A stretch of DNA of 64,000 nt from Deltaproteobacteria bacterium. GTDB lineage: Bacteria > Desulfobacterota > Binatia > UBA9968. The notes below the pieces were generated by a model. The model was not told where the DNA came from. It made no database searches and was given only the letters and a program-made list of their open reading frames with translations. Made by a program: the position numbers and the translations under genes. Shown here in pieces: positions 28,208 to 36,574 of this stretch. Location of the stretch: the NCBI GenBank assembly GCA_009692615.1, contig SHYW01000003.1:1-64000 (forward strand), read 5' to 3'. Each line of letters starts with the position of its first letter. Positions within the stretch are counted from its first letter, which is position 1.

Positions 28208-28549
28208 ATGGAATATCAACGTTCGGAACGGGTCGGCGATTTGATCCTCGAAGTGATCGCCGAATTGCTGCGCAAAGAAATCAACGATCCGCGCGTGCGC
28301 GGCGTGACCTTGACCGGGGTGAAAGTCAGCAAAGACTTGCGCCACGCGCGGGTCTATTTCAATTTGCTCGGCGGCCAGGAAGATCGCACCGCGGTGTTGG
28401 CGGGACTGAAGAGTGCGACCGGTTTCATTCGCGCCAAAGTCAGCAAGCAGCTCAAGCTGCGCTACGTGCCGGAGTTCGAATTTACCTACGACGAAAGCGA
28501 AGACTCGGCCCAGCGCATCGATGAATTATTGAAACAGGTGAAAAACTAG
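28208..28549 (+). CDS. rbfA: ribosome-binding factor A
   Basis: The 113-aa protein binds the 30S subunit near the 5' helix of 16S rRNA and assists its late maturation. It shows the KH-like RbfA pattern 'RSERVGDLILEVIAELLRKE' at the N-terminus, 'VTLTGVKVSKDLRHARVY' and 'FIRAKVSKQLKLRYVPEFEF'. ATG 28208 gives the normal N-terminus; the ATG-like codon four residues upstream adds nothing conserved. It lies in the usual place after ylxP. The DHH phosphoesterase often found next (nrnA) is absent. Confidence 0.96.
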   Translation: MEYQRSERVGDLILEVIAELLRKEINDPRVRGVTLTGVKVSKDLRHARVYFNLLGGQEDRTAVLAGLKSATGFIRAKVSKQLKLRYVPEFEFTYDESEDSAQRIDELLKQVKN

Positions 28550-28558
28550 GAAACTGAT

Positions 28559-28632
28559 TTCACCACGAAGGCACGAAGAGCACGAAGTTCGGAGTTGAAA
28601 GTTCCGAAACCTTCGTGTCCTTCGTGGTGAAT
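28559..28632. repeat. CACGAAG palindromic repeat inside the nusA operon
   Basis: Left arm TTCACCACGAAGG (28559-28571) continuing as CACGAAGAGCACGAAG; right arm CCTTCGTGTCCTTCGTGGTG (28610-28629). The two ends are reverse complements around a centre of about 35 nt. Related elements are at 30671-30763, 42725-42807 and 45517-45592. This copy fills the rbfA-truB gap. Confidence 0.88.
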
Positions 28633-28684
28633 AGATATTTGGCCTTGCTAGAATTTTCTAATTGTCTCCAAACAACTTTCTTCT

Positions 28685-29593
28685 ATGTTAACCACGCAAA
28701 GCGGTGTGCTGCTCATCGACAAACCCATCGGGCCGTCTTCGGCTCAGGTCGTCCATCGGGTCAAAACTATTATCGGCGCGAAGAAAGTCGGCCATCTCGG
28801 CACCCTCGATCCGTTCGCTTCCGGTTTGCTTCTGCTGGGCGTCAACGAAGGCACCAAGATCGCCGATATTTTTTTGAGCGGCGCAAAGCGCTACGTCGGC
28901 GTAATGGTGTTGGGCATCGAAACCGATACCCAGGACGGCACCGGCAAGGTTATTCAGACGCGCGACGTGGCGCCGGTGAGCGCGGCGCAGTTGGCGCGCT
29001 TGGAAAGCAAATTTACCGGCGCGCTCAAACAGATCCCGCCGATGTTTTCCGCGCTCAAGAAAGACGGCGTGCGTTTGTATGAGTTGGCGCGCCAGGGCAA
29101 GGAGATCGCGCGCGAGGCGCGCGATATTCGCATCGATGCCTTGACGCTGCGCCAGCTGAGCGACAGCGAGATCGAGCTCGACGTCACCTGTTCGCGCGGC
29201 ACCTACGTGCGCACCTTGGCCGCCGACATGGGCCATGAACTGGGCTGCGGCGGGCATTTGAAAACGCTCCGGCGCATGGCCTGCGATCATCTTCAACTGG
29301 AGCGCGCGCTGACGCCGGATCATTTGGCTGAAGCGTGCGCCGTCGGCCCGGCCCCCTTGGTGAGTCTGCGTTCGGCATTGAGCCACCTGCCGGCGATAGT
29401 TTGGCAAAGCCGGTTGTTGTCGCGCTTACGCATGGGACAGCAAGACGTACTGGCCGAGCTCGGCCAGCCGCGGGCCGGCGAAAAGCTGTTGGCGATTCTC
29501 GATCCGCGCAACGCCTTGGCGGCGCTAGTCGAATGGAGTACGGAAGATGTCGCGGCGGGCCGCTGGCGGCTCGAGCGGCTGTTCAAAGAGTAG
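28685..29593 (+). CDS. truB: tRNA pseudouridine(55) synthase TruB
   Basis: The 302-aa enzyme converts U55 of the tRNA T-loop to pseudouridine. The catalytic motif 'GHLGTLDPFASGLL' places the aspartate at residue 42. The N-terminal 'GVLLIDKPIGPSS' and central 'CSRGTYVRTLAADMG' are also family markers. A C-terminal PUA-like extension follows. It closes the translation operon. In many relatives rpsO and pnp come next, but here an unrelated alpha/beta hydrolase follows after 94 bp. Confidence 0.97.
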   Translation: MLTTQSGVLLIDKPIGPSSAQVVHRVKTIIGAKKVGHLGTLDPFASGLLLLGVNEGTKIADIFLSGAKRYVGVMVLGIETDTQDGTGKVIQTRDVAPVSAAQLARLESKFTGALKQIPPMFSALKKDGVRLYELARQGKEIAREARDIRIDALTLRQLSDSEIELDVTCSRGTYVRTLAADMGHELGCGGHLKTLRRMACDHLQLERALTPDHLAEACAVGPAPLVSLRSALSHLPAIVWQSRLLSRLRMGQQDVLAELGQPRAGEKLLAILDPRNALAALVEWSTEDVAAGRWRLERLFKE

Positions 29594-29687
29594 CCGGGCG
29601 CTCCTATCGGTGCTCAGGTTTATTTTTCGACATTGCCACGAAAAAAATACCGCGAGCGATGTCGCGGGCGAATATCTCTAAACGACC

Positions 29688-30644
29688 ATGCGACGAGCCG
29701 GCAAAATTTTGTTGACCGCGCTGATGAGCGCGATCGTTAGCGTGAACGTCGTCGCCTTCATGCAGGCGCGGGCGATGACGCATTTTGCCGATGGCGGTTC
29801 GCGCACCGCGGCGCCGGAGCAGTTATCGGCGTTGGAGAAATTTTCCGTTCTGCTGACCGGCGTGAATATTCCCCGGCCGAAAAATAATCGAACGCCGTCT
29901 TCCTGGGCGTCTGATTTTGAAACTTATCGTATTCAAAATCCTGACGGTGCGACGCTGGAAGCTTGGTACGTGGCAGGTGGTAAGGATCGACCGATCGTCA
30001 CCTTGTTCCACGGTTTCGCGGTGAGTAAGGCCGCATTGCTGCCCGCAGCGCAAGTATTTCACGAACTCGGTTATGGCGTACTACTGGTGGATTTTTACGG
30101 CTCCGGCGGTTCTACTGGCAGCGGCACGACAATCGGCGTGAAAGAAGCGGACGATGTCGTCGCGACGCTCGCGTACGCCCGGCGTACTTGGCCGGAGCGC
30201 AAGATCGTGCTCTACGGCATCTCCATGGGCGGCGCGGCGCTGCTGCGCGCCATCGCCGTCAACGGCGCGCGCCCCGAGGCAATCATCGTCGAAGCGACCT
30301 TCGATCGCTTGCGCCACACCAGCCAGAACCGTTTTCGCGTCATGGGCGTGCCGCTGGCGCCGTTGGCGGACCTTTTGCTGTTTTGGGGCAGCGTGCAGCA
30401 AGGAATTAACTTTTTCGCGCATAATCCGGCGCAGTACGCGCGCGCGGTCAAATCGCCGGCGCTGATTTTGCACGGCGAAGAGGATCAGCGCGCCACTTTG
30501 GCGCAAGGCCGGGCGGTGGCGACGGCGATGGGAGCGCACGGCCACTTCATTTCCTTTGCCGGCGTGCGCCATATGCCGATCGTCGAAGCCCGGCCCGAGC
30601 AATGGCGCGCGGCGGTGCGGCAATTTCTCGCATCGCTTCGCTGA
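29688..30644 (+). CDS. membrane-anchored alpha/beta hydrolase
   Basis: The 318-aa protein has an N-terminal hydrophobic helix (about residues 8-25, anchor or signal) followed by a serine hydrolase domain: 'TLFHGFAVSKAALLP' (oxyanion region), 'YGISMGGAALL' (nucleophile Ser near residue 178), and 'LHGEEDQRATL' with the histidine in 'GVRHMPIVEA'. The fold suggests an esterase or peptidase of the BAAT/Bem46 type. It follows truB on the same strand but is probably not part of the translation operon by function. The ligand is unknown. Confidence 0.82.
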   Translation: MRRAGKILLTALMSAIVSVNVVAFMQARAMTHFADGGSRTAAPEQLSALEKFSVLLTGVNIPRPKNNRTPSSWASDFETYRIQNPDGATLEAWYVAGGKDRPIVTLFHGFAVSKAALLPAAQVFHELGYGVLLVDFYGSGGSTGSGTTIGVKEADDVVATLAYARRTWPERKIVLYGISMGGAALLRAIAVNGARPEAIIVEATFDRLRHTSQNRFRVMGVPLAPLADLLLFWGSVQQGINFFAHNPAQYARAVKSPALILHGEEDQRATLAQGRAVATAMGAHGHFISFAGVRHMPIVEARPEQWRAAVRQFLASLR

Positions 30645-30670
30645 TCGATGGCGTGCTGTCAAATATATTC

Positions 30671-30763
30671 TCACCACCAAGGACAGGAAGTGCACGAAGT
30701 AGGGGCGCCGCATGCTGCGCCATTACACGAACCCTTCGTGTCCTTCGTGATCTTCGTGGTGAG
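30671..30763. repeat. CACGAAG palindromic repeat with a nested GTAGGGGC element
   Basis: Outer arms TCACCACCAAGGACAGGAAG (30671-30690) and CTTCGTGTCCTTCGTG...CACGAAGA-type sequence to 30763 pair as in the CACGAAG family. The centre (about 30699-30722) holds GTAGGGGCGCCGC-ATGC-TGCGCC, a member of the GTAGGGGC hairpin family. One repeat family therefore lies within another. Confidence 0.75.
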
Positions 30764-30888
30764 ATCAGACTTTCTCATGGAACGTGAACACTTAGGAGCA
30801 CCGGACTGGAAGCGGCACAAACTTCAGTTTGATCCGCCAGCCAATCGGCGCTATTAGTCAAAAACTGCCGGTTTAGAATTGCCTCACC

Positions 30889-32288
30889 GTGGAATCGCGC
30901 ATCAACTATCTGCTTCTCTCTACCGCACTTCTGGGAACATTTTTTCCGGCACGGCGACGCGCATCGTCAGCATCTCCATGCCCACCGTGGCGGCGAGTTT
31001 GGGCACCGATCTGCTCGGCATCTCTTGGGCGCTGCTTTCCTATCAGCTTTCGAATATCGGCCTGTCGGTGGTCTTCGGCCGCATCTCGGACATCTGGGGA
31101 CGAGAGAAAATGTTCGCCCTCGGTTTTTTTGTCTTCGCGATTAGCTCGCTACTGTGCGGTATTTCTCAGACTGTCTTGCAGCTAATTCTCGCGCGCTTCG
31201 TTCAAGGCGTCGGCGGCGCCATGTTGCAGTCGTCGAGCCGGGCGCTGGCGGCGGAGTCGGTGAGCGAAGATCTGGCAGGCCGCGCCCAGGGATTTATGAC
31301 CACGGCCCATCATGTCGGTTTCATTCTCGGTCCCGGCATCGGCGGCGTGATGATCGATTATTTCAGTTGGCGCTGGAGTTTTTATTTGCTGGTGCCGGTG
31401 GGATTGGCCGGCACGGCGCTGGCGCTGGTGAACATGAGACGGCGCCGCACCGGGACGGCGCGGCATGTCGAGTCGACCGATTATCTCGGCGCGGCTTTGT
31501 TGTTCGCCATCACCAGCACGTTGGTATTTCTCTTCGACCGGCGCACGGGGCAGGCGCTGGGCGGAGCTCTGAAAATATTTCTTGCCTTAGTGTTCTGCGC
31601 CAGTCTGGCGGCGTTCTTGTATCACGAGTCGCGCACGGCGAGTCCCTTCGTCAATTTGCAGCTATTCAAAATCCGCCGCTTCAGTTTCAGCGTGTTAAGC
31701 TTGCTGATCGTCGCCATCTGTTATTCGCTCACCGGATTTCTCCTGCCCTTTTACTTGCAAGATGTGTTGCATTTGTCGCCCACCAAGATCGGTATTCTAT
31801 TCATGGCGCCATCGATATTGACCGTCGCCTTGGCGCCCTTGAGCGGTTACTTGTCCGATCGTCTCGGGCCGCGCATTCCAGCCACCGTCGGAGTTGCGTT
31901 CATGGTGGTGTCCCTGGCGATGGGTAATTTGTTGCGCGTCGATTCGCATTGGTCCATGGCCGCGCTGCTGGTTATCGTCGGCGCCGCCACCAACGGTATT
32001 TTTAATCCCGCTAATTCAACCGCAATGATCGCCATGATGCCGAAAGAGCACCGCGGCTTCGCCTCGGCGATGAACCACGTGACTTTCGGCTTCGGCAGCG
32101 TTTTCGGCATCGCCCTGGGCGGTTTGTCGATGTCGCTGGCATTAGAACATTTCACCGGCGTGCCGGGGGCGACGCTAACGACGGACAATCCCGCCGGTTT
32201 TGTCAGCGCGCTCAACACGACTTTTCTCGCCGCCATCGGCTTGACCTTGATCGCGCTGTTTACTTCGGCGGCGCGCGGCGATCGTTGA
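30889..32288 (+). CDS. MFS drug-resistance-type transporter with an N-terminal frameshift
   Basis: This is a major facilitator of the EmrB/QacA-like (DHA2) kind with about 14 hydrophobic helices. It has the loop motif 'GRISDIWGREKMFALG' and 'GPGIGGVMIDYFSWRW'. The normal N-terminus 'MESRINYLLLSTALLGTFF' is encoded from GTG 30889 in one frame, and 'SGTATRIVSISMPTVAASLG' in the next. The switch falls at the T6 run 30940-30945; one more T would join them. A TTG start at 30879 in the second frame gives an atypical N-terminus. It may be a fresh mutation or an assembly error. As given it could lack helix 1 and be inactive. Confidence 0.8.
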
Positions 32289-32315
32289 TGTGCTACCGGC
32301 GCGGGGCGAATTTCT

Positions 32316-32344
32316 TTGACCTTGATTCTCGCTCTTGGTACAAG
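32316..32344 (+). promoter_or_regulatory. sigma-70-like promoter of the 32380 binding-protein gene
   Basis: TTGACC (32316-32321), 17-nt spacer, TACAAG (32339-32344). Five of six and four of six bases match the consensus. Transcription would begin near 32350, just downstream of or at the upstream ATG codons, so it supports the TTG start at 32380. Confidence 0.5.
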
Positions 32345-32364
32345 CGATGGACGTTGAGTTTAGC

Positions 32365-32371
32365 AAAGGAG
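32365..32371 (+). promoter_or_regulatory. ribosome-binding site that decides a TTG start
   Basis: AAAGGAG lies 8 nt before TTG 32380. No comparable site precedes the ATG codons at 32335 and 32347. Confidence 0.75.
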
Positions 32372-32379
32372 TAAAGTCG

Positions 32380-33357
32380 TTGACTACCAAATTGCTGCGA
32401 CTGCTGATTCTAACTTGGTTGCTGGCTGCGCCAACCGGCGGAAGTGCGCAAACCCTCAAGGCCGGCTACATTTCCAAAGACCTCAACTATCTGCCGTTCT
32501 TCATCGCCCAGAAAAAAGGTTTCCATGCTAAAGAGGGCATCACCGTCGATTTGGTGAGCATCGGGCGCAGCGATATTCAGCTCCAAGCGTTGGTCGCCGG
32601 TGAGCTGCACTTTGCCAATATCAATGCCGACAATATAATCATTTGGAACGAGCGCACCAACGGCAATCTCAAAGTCGCCGCCGGTTCGAGCAACGCCGCG
32701 CCGTATTTGCTGATCGGCGCGAAATACATCAAACGGATCGAAGATCTCAAAGGGCAGCGGCTGGGCGTCAACAGTCTGTCGGGCGGAGCGACGTCGATCT
32801 TGCTCACGTATTTAAAAAGCAAAGGACTGATCCACCCGCGCGACTTTTCCATGTCGGTGATCGCCGGCGGTACGCCGGCGCGCTTGAGCGCGCTGGAGAG
32901 CGGCGCGGTGGCGGGCGCCGTGCTAGTGCTGCCGTTTTCCGATATTGCCGTCGACAAAGGATTCACCAAGCTGGGCGACACCACCGAGATCATCTCCGAA
33001 TACCAATTCAACAACATCAACATCAATCCCGCCTGGGCTGAGAGAAACCGTCCGGCGGTGGTGAAATTTATCAAGGCGCATATTCAATCGCTGCGCTGGC
33101 TGCACGAACATCCGGCCGAAGCGGTGGATTTTCTCAGCAAGGAATTCGGCCTGGCGCCGCAGTACGGTCGGCGCGGCATCGATTATTACACCAAGAATAA
33201 AGTCTATCTGATTAACGGCGATGTGACGCTGGCTGGGCTAAAAGTGAATATCGAAGTGCAGGTGCAAGACGGCATCATCAAGGGCGCCGTGCCGGCGCCG
33301 GAAAAATATATCGACTTGAGCTATCTCAGACAGGTGCAGAAAGAGTTGGGCTTGTGA
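32380..33357 (+). CDS. NMT1/SsuA-like ABC transporter substrate-binding protein
   Basis: From TTG 32380 the product is 325 aa and begins with a clean signal peptide (MTTKLLRLLILTWLLAAPTG, cleavage near 'GSAQ'). The binding domain follows: 'YISKDLNYLPFFIAQKKGF', 'GRSDIQLQALVAGELHFANI' and 'RIEDLKGQRLGVNSLSGGA'. The start choice rests on AAAGGAG upstream and a promoter ending at 32344. It stands alone, with repeats downstream. The ligand is unknown. Confidence 0.88.
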   Translation: MTTKLLRLLILTWLLAAPTGGSAQTLKAGYISKDLNYLPFFIAQKKGFHAKEGITVDLVSIGRSDIQLQALVAGELHFANINADNIIIWNERTNGNLKVAAGSSNAAPYLLIGAKYIKRIEDLKGQRLGVNSLSGGATSILLTYLKSKGLIHPRDFSMSVIAGGTPARLSALESGAVAGAVLVLPFSDIAVDKGFTKLGDTTEIISEYQFNNININPAWAERNRPAVVKFIKAHIQSLRWLHEHPAEAVDFLSKEFGLAPQYGRRGIDYYTKNKVYLINGDVTLAGLKVNIEVQVQDGIIKGAVPAPEKYIDLSYLRQVQKELGL

Positions 33358-33375
33358 CGCCGAGACGAACAAAGG

Positions 33376-33486
33376 TAGGGGCGCGATTCATCGCGCCCTC
33401 GGTTTGAAGAATGAATTAGCCGCAAAGAACGCAAAAGGCGCAAAACAAATTCCGGCGTAGGGGCAACCCCCGTGGTTGCCCTTCCG
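33376..33486. repeat. composite palindromic repeat array D
   Basis: GTAG plus hairpin GGGCGCGAT-TC-ATCGCGCCC (33379-33398), then CCGCAAAGAACGCAAAAGGC (33420-33439), then GTAG plus hairpin GGGCAACC-CCCGT-GGTTGCCC (33461-33481). The CCGCAAAG module here is uninterrupted, in contrast to arrays A-C. Confidence 0.85.
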
Positions 33487-33526
33487 ATGCTTTGTCCGTT
33501 ACCGCAGTCCAGCGAAAACTGTCTTC

Positions 33527-35272
33527 ATGCTGCGACGTTGTTGCTTAACAAGTTTTATTTATTTCATCTGCCTGTGGCTGAGCGCTGGCGTGGCGCCGAA
33601 GCTATTACAAGCGGCGGCGATCAACGGACCACGGATGATCAAAGACATTTCCTATCCCGGCGCGGTGGCGGGGGACCGTCGCCGCAGTCTCGATCTTTAT
33701 CTGCCGGCCGATAGCGCCAAGAAACCGCCGCTGTTGGCGTTCGTGCATGGCGGTTTTTGGTTGCTCACCGATGACGACTATCGGATCGGCGTGTACATCG
33801 CCGAAGCTTTGACGCGCGAAGGGATCGCCGTCGCTTTGATCCGTTATCGCTTGGCGCCGGCCGCGGCTCATCCGGCGCAAACCGAGGATGTCGCGGCGGC
33901 GGTGGCGCTGTTGATGCGCGAGGCGGGGCGCTACGGTTACGATTCGAGCCGGATTTTTCTCGCCGGTCATTCCGCCGGCGGCCATCTCGCGACCTTGGTC
34001 GCCCTCGATGCGAGTTATCTCGGCAAACATAATCTCAATCCGAAGTCCCTGGCCGGTGTGGTCTCCTTCAGCGGTCTTTACGATCTGGCGCCGAAATGGA
34101 AGGTGACCGACAATCAGATAAGCGCCACGGTGAAAACTTTCGGCACGGATGGCAATACTCTCAAGCGCGCTTCGCCGGTGACTCATGTGCGGGCCGACGC
34201 GCCGCCATTGTTGTTGCTTAACGCGCAGAATGATTTTCCCGGTTTCGCCATCGATTCAAGAAATTTTCATGAAGCGTTACGCCGGGCCGGGCATAAGTTC
34301 GTCGAACGTTGGTTGGCGCCGGAGCGCGATCACTTCACCCTGATGCGCTTGGACGAAGCGGACAACGAGGCGCGTATGCTGCTGCTGGATTTTGTCAAAG
34401 CCGCGCCGTTGGTGCCGGAATTTAAAATCCTGGTCGACGCCAGGCGGCGTTGGCGCGATCCGCCGTTTTCGACCCAGCCGTTTTGGCGCCATGAAAAACT
34501 AGTTCGCGCTTATCCGGTCGATCAGCGCTTCGTCGATCGGGTCGGCGTGGTTTACAGCACTCTCGGTTATGAACTCAAGGAATGGCCGCTGAAAAACTTT
34601 CACGCCATCGGTTTGTCCGACTATCTCAATTCTATTCCGGCGGAGAAAATCGGCCGCGGCGATTATCTGGTGACGACCAACATTCGCGGCGAGAAACAGT
34701 TCTGGCTGCGCGCTCAGATCGAAGCCTACAAGCCGGTGATCGTGGTCGGCCTCGACGACGAGAAGAATATGTTCAAGCTTGGCGTGTTTTATCGGGCGCT
34801 GCGCGAATATTCCTGGAAAAGCGCCGTGCCGCCGCCGATGATGGCGCGGCCCTTGGGCGCGTTCCTGCACTTCCTCAACGAGCCGCCCCAGGAATTTGGG
34901 CTGCAGGCGGCGCAGTTCGGCCTGACCGAAGATAGTTTTCGCTTAGTTGCCAACGATCCTTTGGCGCGGTTCAAGGATCTGCGCAAAGATCTCTATGAAA
35001 CCGTTACCGTGCGCAACGGCTGCGTCTATTGCAACGGCCTGCGCGGCACCAACGTGCGCAGCCATCACATCGTCGCCGGTACCGGCACGGCCTACGGCGG
35101 CGAGGCGTTGGCGCTAGAATCCTATCCGCCGGAAGTTTGGCGCGCTTTTATCTTCGATCAAATCAACGTCGCGAAAAAAATCGGCGCGTCACCGAACGTC
35201 GTCGCCGAATCGGTGCGCCAAGAGCTTTTCGAGTTGGTGAATCAATCGCGCCGGTCGATGGAAAAGAAGTAG
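33527..35272 (+). CDS. alpha/beta hydrolase fused to a C-terminal domain with a degenerate heme-like motif
   Basis: The 581-aa protein starts with a signal peptide or anchor (MLRRCCLTSFIYFICLWLSA). Residues about 35-290 are a carboxylesterase domain of the BD-FAE/HSL type: 'FVHGGFWLL' (oxyanion), 'GHSAGGHLA' (Ser149), 'NAQNDFPG' (Asp235) and 'ERDHFTL' (His269). The remaining 290 residues contain 'NGCVYCNGLRGTNVRSHHI' (C499-x2-C502) followed by 'LESYPPEVWRAFIFDQINVA'. That tail looks to me like a c-type cytochrome-like domain, but the heme-ligating His after CxxC is Asn. So the domain may have lost heme or be something else. A secreted esterase with an unusual tail is as much as the sequence supports. 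Confidence 0.7.
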   Translation: MLRRCCLTSFIYFICLWLSAGVAPKLLQAAAINGPRMIKDISYPGAVAGDRRRSLDLYLPADSAKKPPLLAFVHGGFWLLTDDDYRIGVYIAEALTREGIAVALIRYRLAPAAAHPAQTEDVAAAVALLMREAGRYGYDSSRIFLAGHSAGGHLATLVALDASYLGKHNLNPKSLAGVVSFSGLYDLAPKWKVTDNQISATVKTFGTDGNTLKRASPVTHVRADAPPLLLLNAQNDFPGFAIDSRNFHEALRRAGHKFVERWLAPERDHFTLMRLDEADNEARMLLLDFVKAAPLVPEFKILVDARRRWRDPPFSTQPFWRHEKLVRAYPVDQRFVDRVGVVYSTLGYELKEWPLKNFHAIGLSDYLNSIPAEKIGRGDYLVTTNIRGEKQFWLRAQIEAYKPVIVVGLDDEKNMFKLGVFYRALREYSWKSAVPPPMMARPLGAFLHFLNEPPQEFGLQAAQFGLTEDSFRLVANDPLARFKDLRKDLYETVTVRNGCVYCNGLRGTNVRSHHIVAGTGTAYGGEALALESYPPEVWRAFIFDQINVAKKIGASPNVVAESVRQELFELVNQSRRSMEKK

Positions 35273-35313
35273 CGGCGAGAGTTACAGTCCTGAAAGCTAT
35301 TTCCGACAGCCTC

Positions 35314-35332
35314 CCCCCTTTGAAAAAGGGGG
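35314..35332. repeat. CCCCCTTT/AAAGGGGG hairpin
   Basis: Arms 35314-35321 and 35325-35332 around GAA form an 8-bp stem; a second GGGGGATTT follows to about 35346. It belongs with the 17922-18071 family and lies between convergent genes (33527 and 35409). Confidence 0.75.
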
Positions 35333-35408
35333 ATCGAGGGGGATTTAACTTTGCGCGCAGAAGAAAATCTCCTCCCCTTTCTCAAAGCGGGTGATTCAAT
35401 TCAATTTG

Positions 35409-36407
35409 CTATGGCGGGGTGATTTCGATCAACACCGCTTCAGGGTCGGCGCCCCAGCGCAGCGGCAGCAGGATGCTGCCGAGGCCGCGCGAGACTACGA
35501 GCAGCGATTTGCCGAAGCTGAACAACCCTTCGTCGAGGCAGAAGCGGCTTTGGCGAATGATCGCCGGGCCGCTCGGTAAGCGAATTTGGCCGCCGTGGGT
35601 GTGGCCGGATAGCGTCAGCGGTATGCCGCGCGCTTCGGCTTCGTAAAAGTGGTCTGGGTTATGGGCCATCAGTAAGTGCGGCGGGCCGTGTTTGGCGAGC
35701 ACTCGATCCCAGTCGGGTTTGCCCATGATCCGGTCGTCGATGCCGCCGAGGACGAAACTGCCGCCGCGATGATTAACTATCGTGCTGTCGTTTTTCAAAG
35801 TTTGAATGCCGATGGCGGCGAGATTGTTTCTCAGTTCTTCCGGGTTGCCGCCGAAGTAATCGTGGTTGCCGAAACAAAACCAAGCGCCCAACGGCGCGCG
35901 CGTGAGCGGCACCAAGGCGTCGAGAATTTTTACCACTTCGCTGACATGGCCGGTGACCAGATCGCCGCCGACGATGACCATGTCGGGTTGCAGTTGCATC
36001 AGTTCGTGGACGATGCGCCACAAGGTTTCCGGTTTCAAAAAAATCCCGGCATGAATATCGGTGATCAAGAGCACGCGCAGCGGCGCCAGGCTCTGGGGCC
36101 AGTCGGTGGGTGATAATTTCGCTTCGGCGAGGGCGAAGTTCCGTTGCAATTGCCAACTGTAGGGATTCCACAGCGGATCGAGCAAGGGATAGCCGAAGCG
36201 CGAGATAAAAATATCGGCGTAGCGGTCGAAGAGCTTGATCAAGCCGCGATTGGGATTCATCAAGCGCCGTTCATTGCCGGTCATGACGCGCGGCGGGTCG
36301 AGTCGGCGGGTGCGCAGCGGAGCGGCGGACTCTTCCTGGATGTCGGTGGCTGCGAGCAAGCTCATGGCGGCCATTCTAAACCGTCGGGCCGGGGATTTCA
36401 CCAGCAA
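35409..36407 (-). CDS. calcineurin-like metallophosphoesterase (YkuE/LpxG-like)
   Basis: The 332-aa protein has the complete metallophosphoesterase set: 'ITDIHAGI' (D-x-H), 'VGGDLVTGH' (GD), 'CFGNHDYFGG' (GNHD), 'MAHNPDHF' and 'LSGHTHGGQIRLP'. The C-terminal 'SRGLGSILLPLRWGADPE' is typical of the YkuE/LpxG-like group, some of which hydrolyse lipid A precursors at the membrane. The first 100 residues form a Pro/Trp-containing extension with no clear helix. The start is uncertain; an internal ATG at residue 15 is possible. It is convergent with the upstream esterase gene and divergent from the Dpp-like gene. Confidence 0.85.
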   Translation of the reverse strand: MLVKSPARRFRMAAMSLLAATDIQEESAAPLRTRRLDPPRVMTGNERRLMNPNRGLIKLFDRYADIFISRFGYPLLDPLWNPYSWQLQRNFALAEAKLSPTDWPQSLAPLRVLLITDIHAGIFLKPETLWRIVHELMQLQPDMVIVGGDLVTGHVSEVVKILDALVPLTRAPLGAWFCFGNHDYFGGNPEELRNNLAAIGIQTLKNDSTIVNHRGGSFVLGGIDDRIMGKPDWDRVLAKHGPPHLLMAHNPDHFYEAEARGIPLTLSGHTHGGQIRLPSGPAIIRQSRFCLDEGLFSFGKSLLVVSRGLGSILLPLRWGADPEAVLIEITPP

Positions 36408-36498
36408 TTTGCGGATCGCGTAATGTTGCCGATAATAAAAATGCCCATGATCTGAACCTGAGAGTTAGCTTAGATCCGATATCGGGGCAAATGGCGAG

Positions 36499-36527
36499 TT
36501 GGCAATTGGCCGTGAAACCATTACATT
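36499..36527 (+). promoter_or_regulatory. sigma-70-like promoter of the Dpp-like operon
   Basis: TTGGCA (36499-36504), 17-nt spacer, TACATT (36522-36527), giving five of six and four of six consensus bases. It lies 48 bp before ATG 36575, whose GGAGG is at 36565-36569. It also rules out the ATG at 36491 as the start. Confidence 0.5.
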
Positions 36528-36574
36528 GCCCTGAGAAGTTCGTATATTCGCTCAAAGAAACTCTGGAGGAGCTC

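Noticed and set aside
7934-30945. Programmed ribosomal frameshifting at the two T6 tracts
   Set aside because: The required shifts go in opposite directions in the two genes and no stimulatory structure is visible, so mutation or assembly error is simpler.
30879-32288. TTG 30879 as the true MFS start
   Set aside because: It yields an N-terminus unlike the family, while the other frame encodes the expected first helix.
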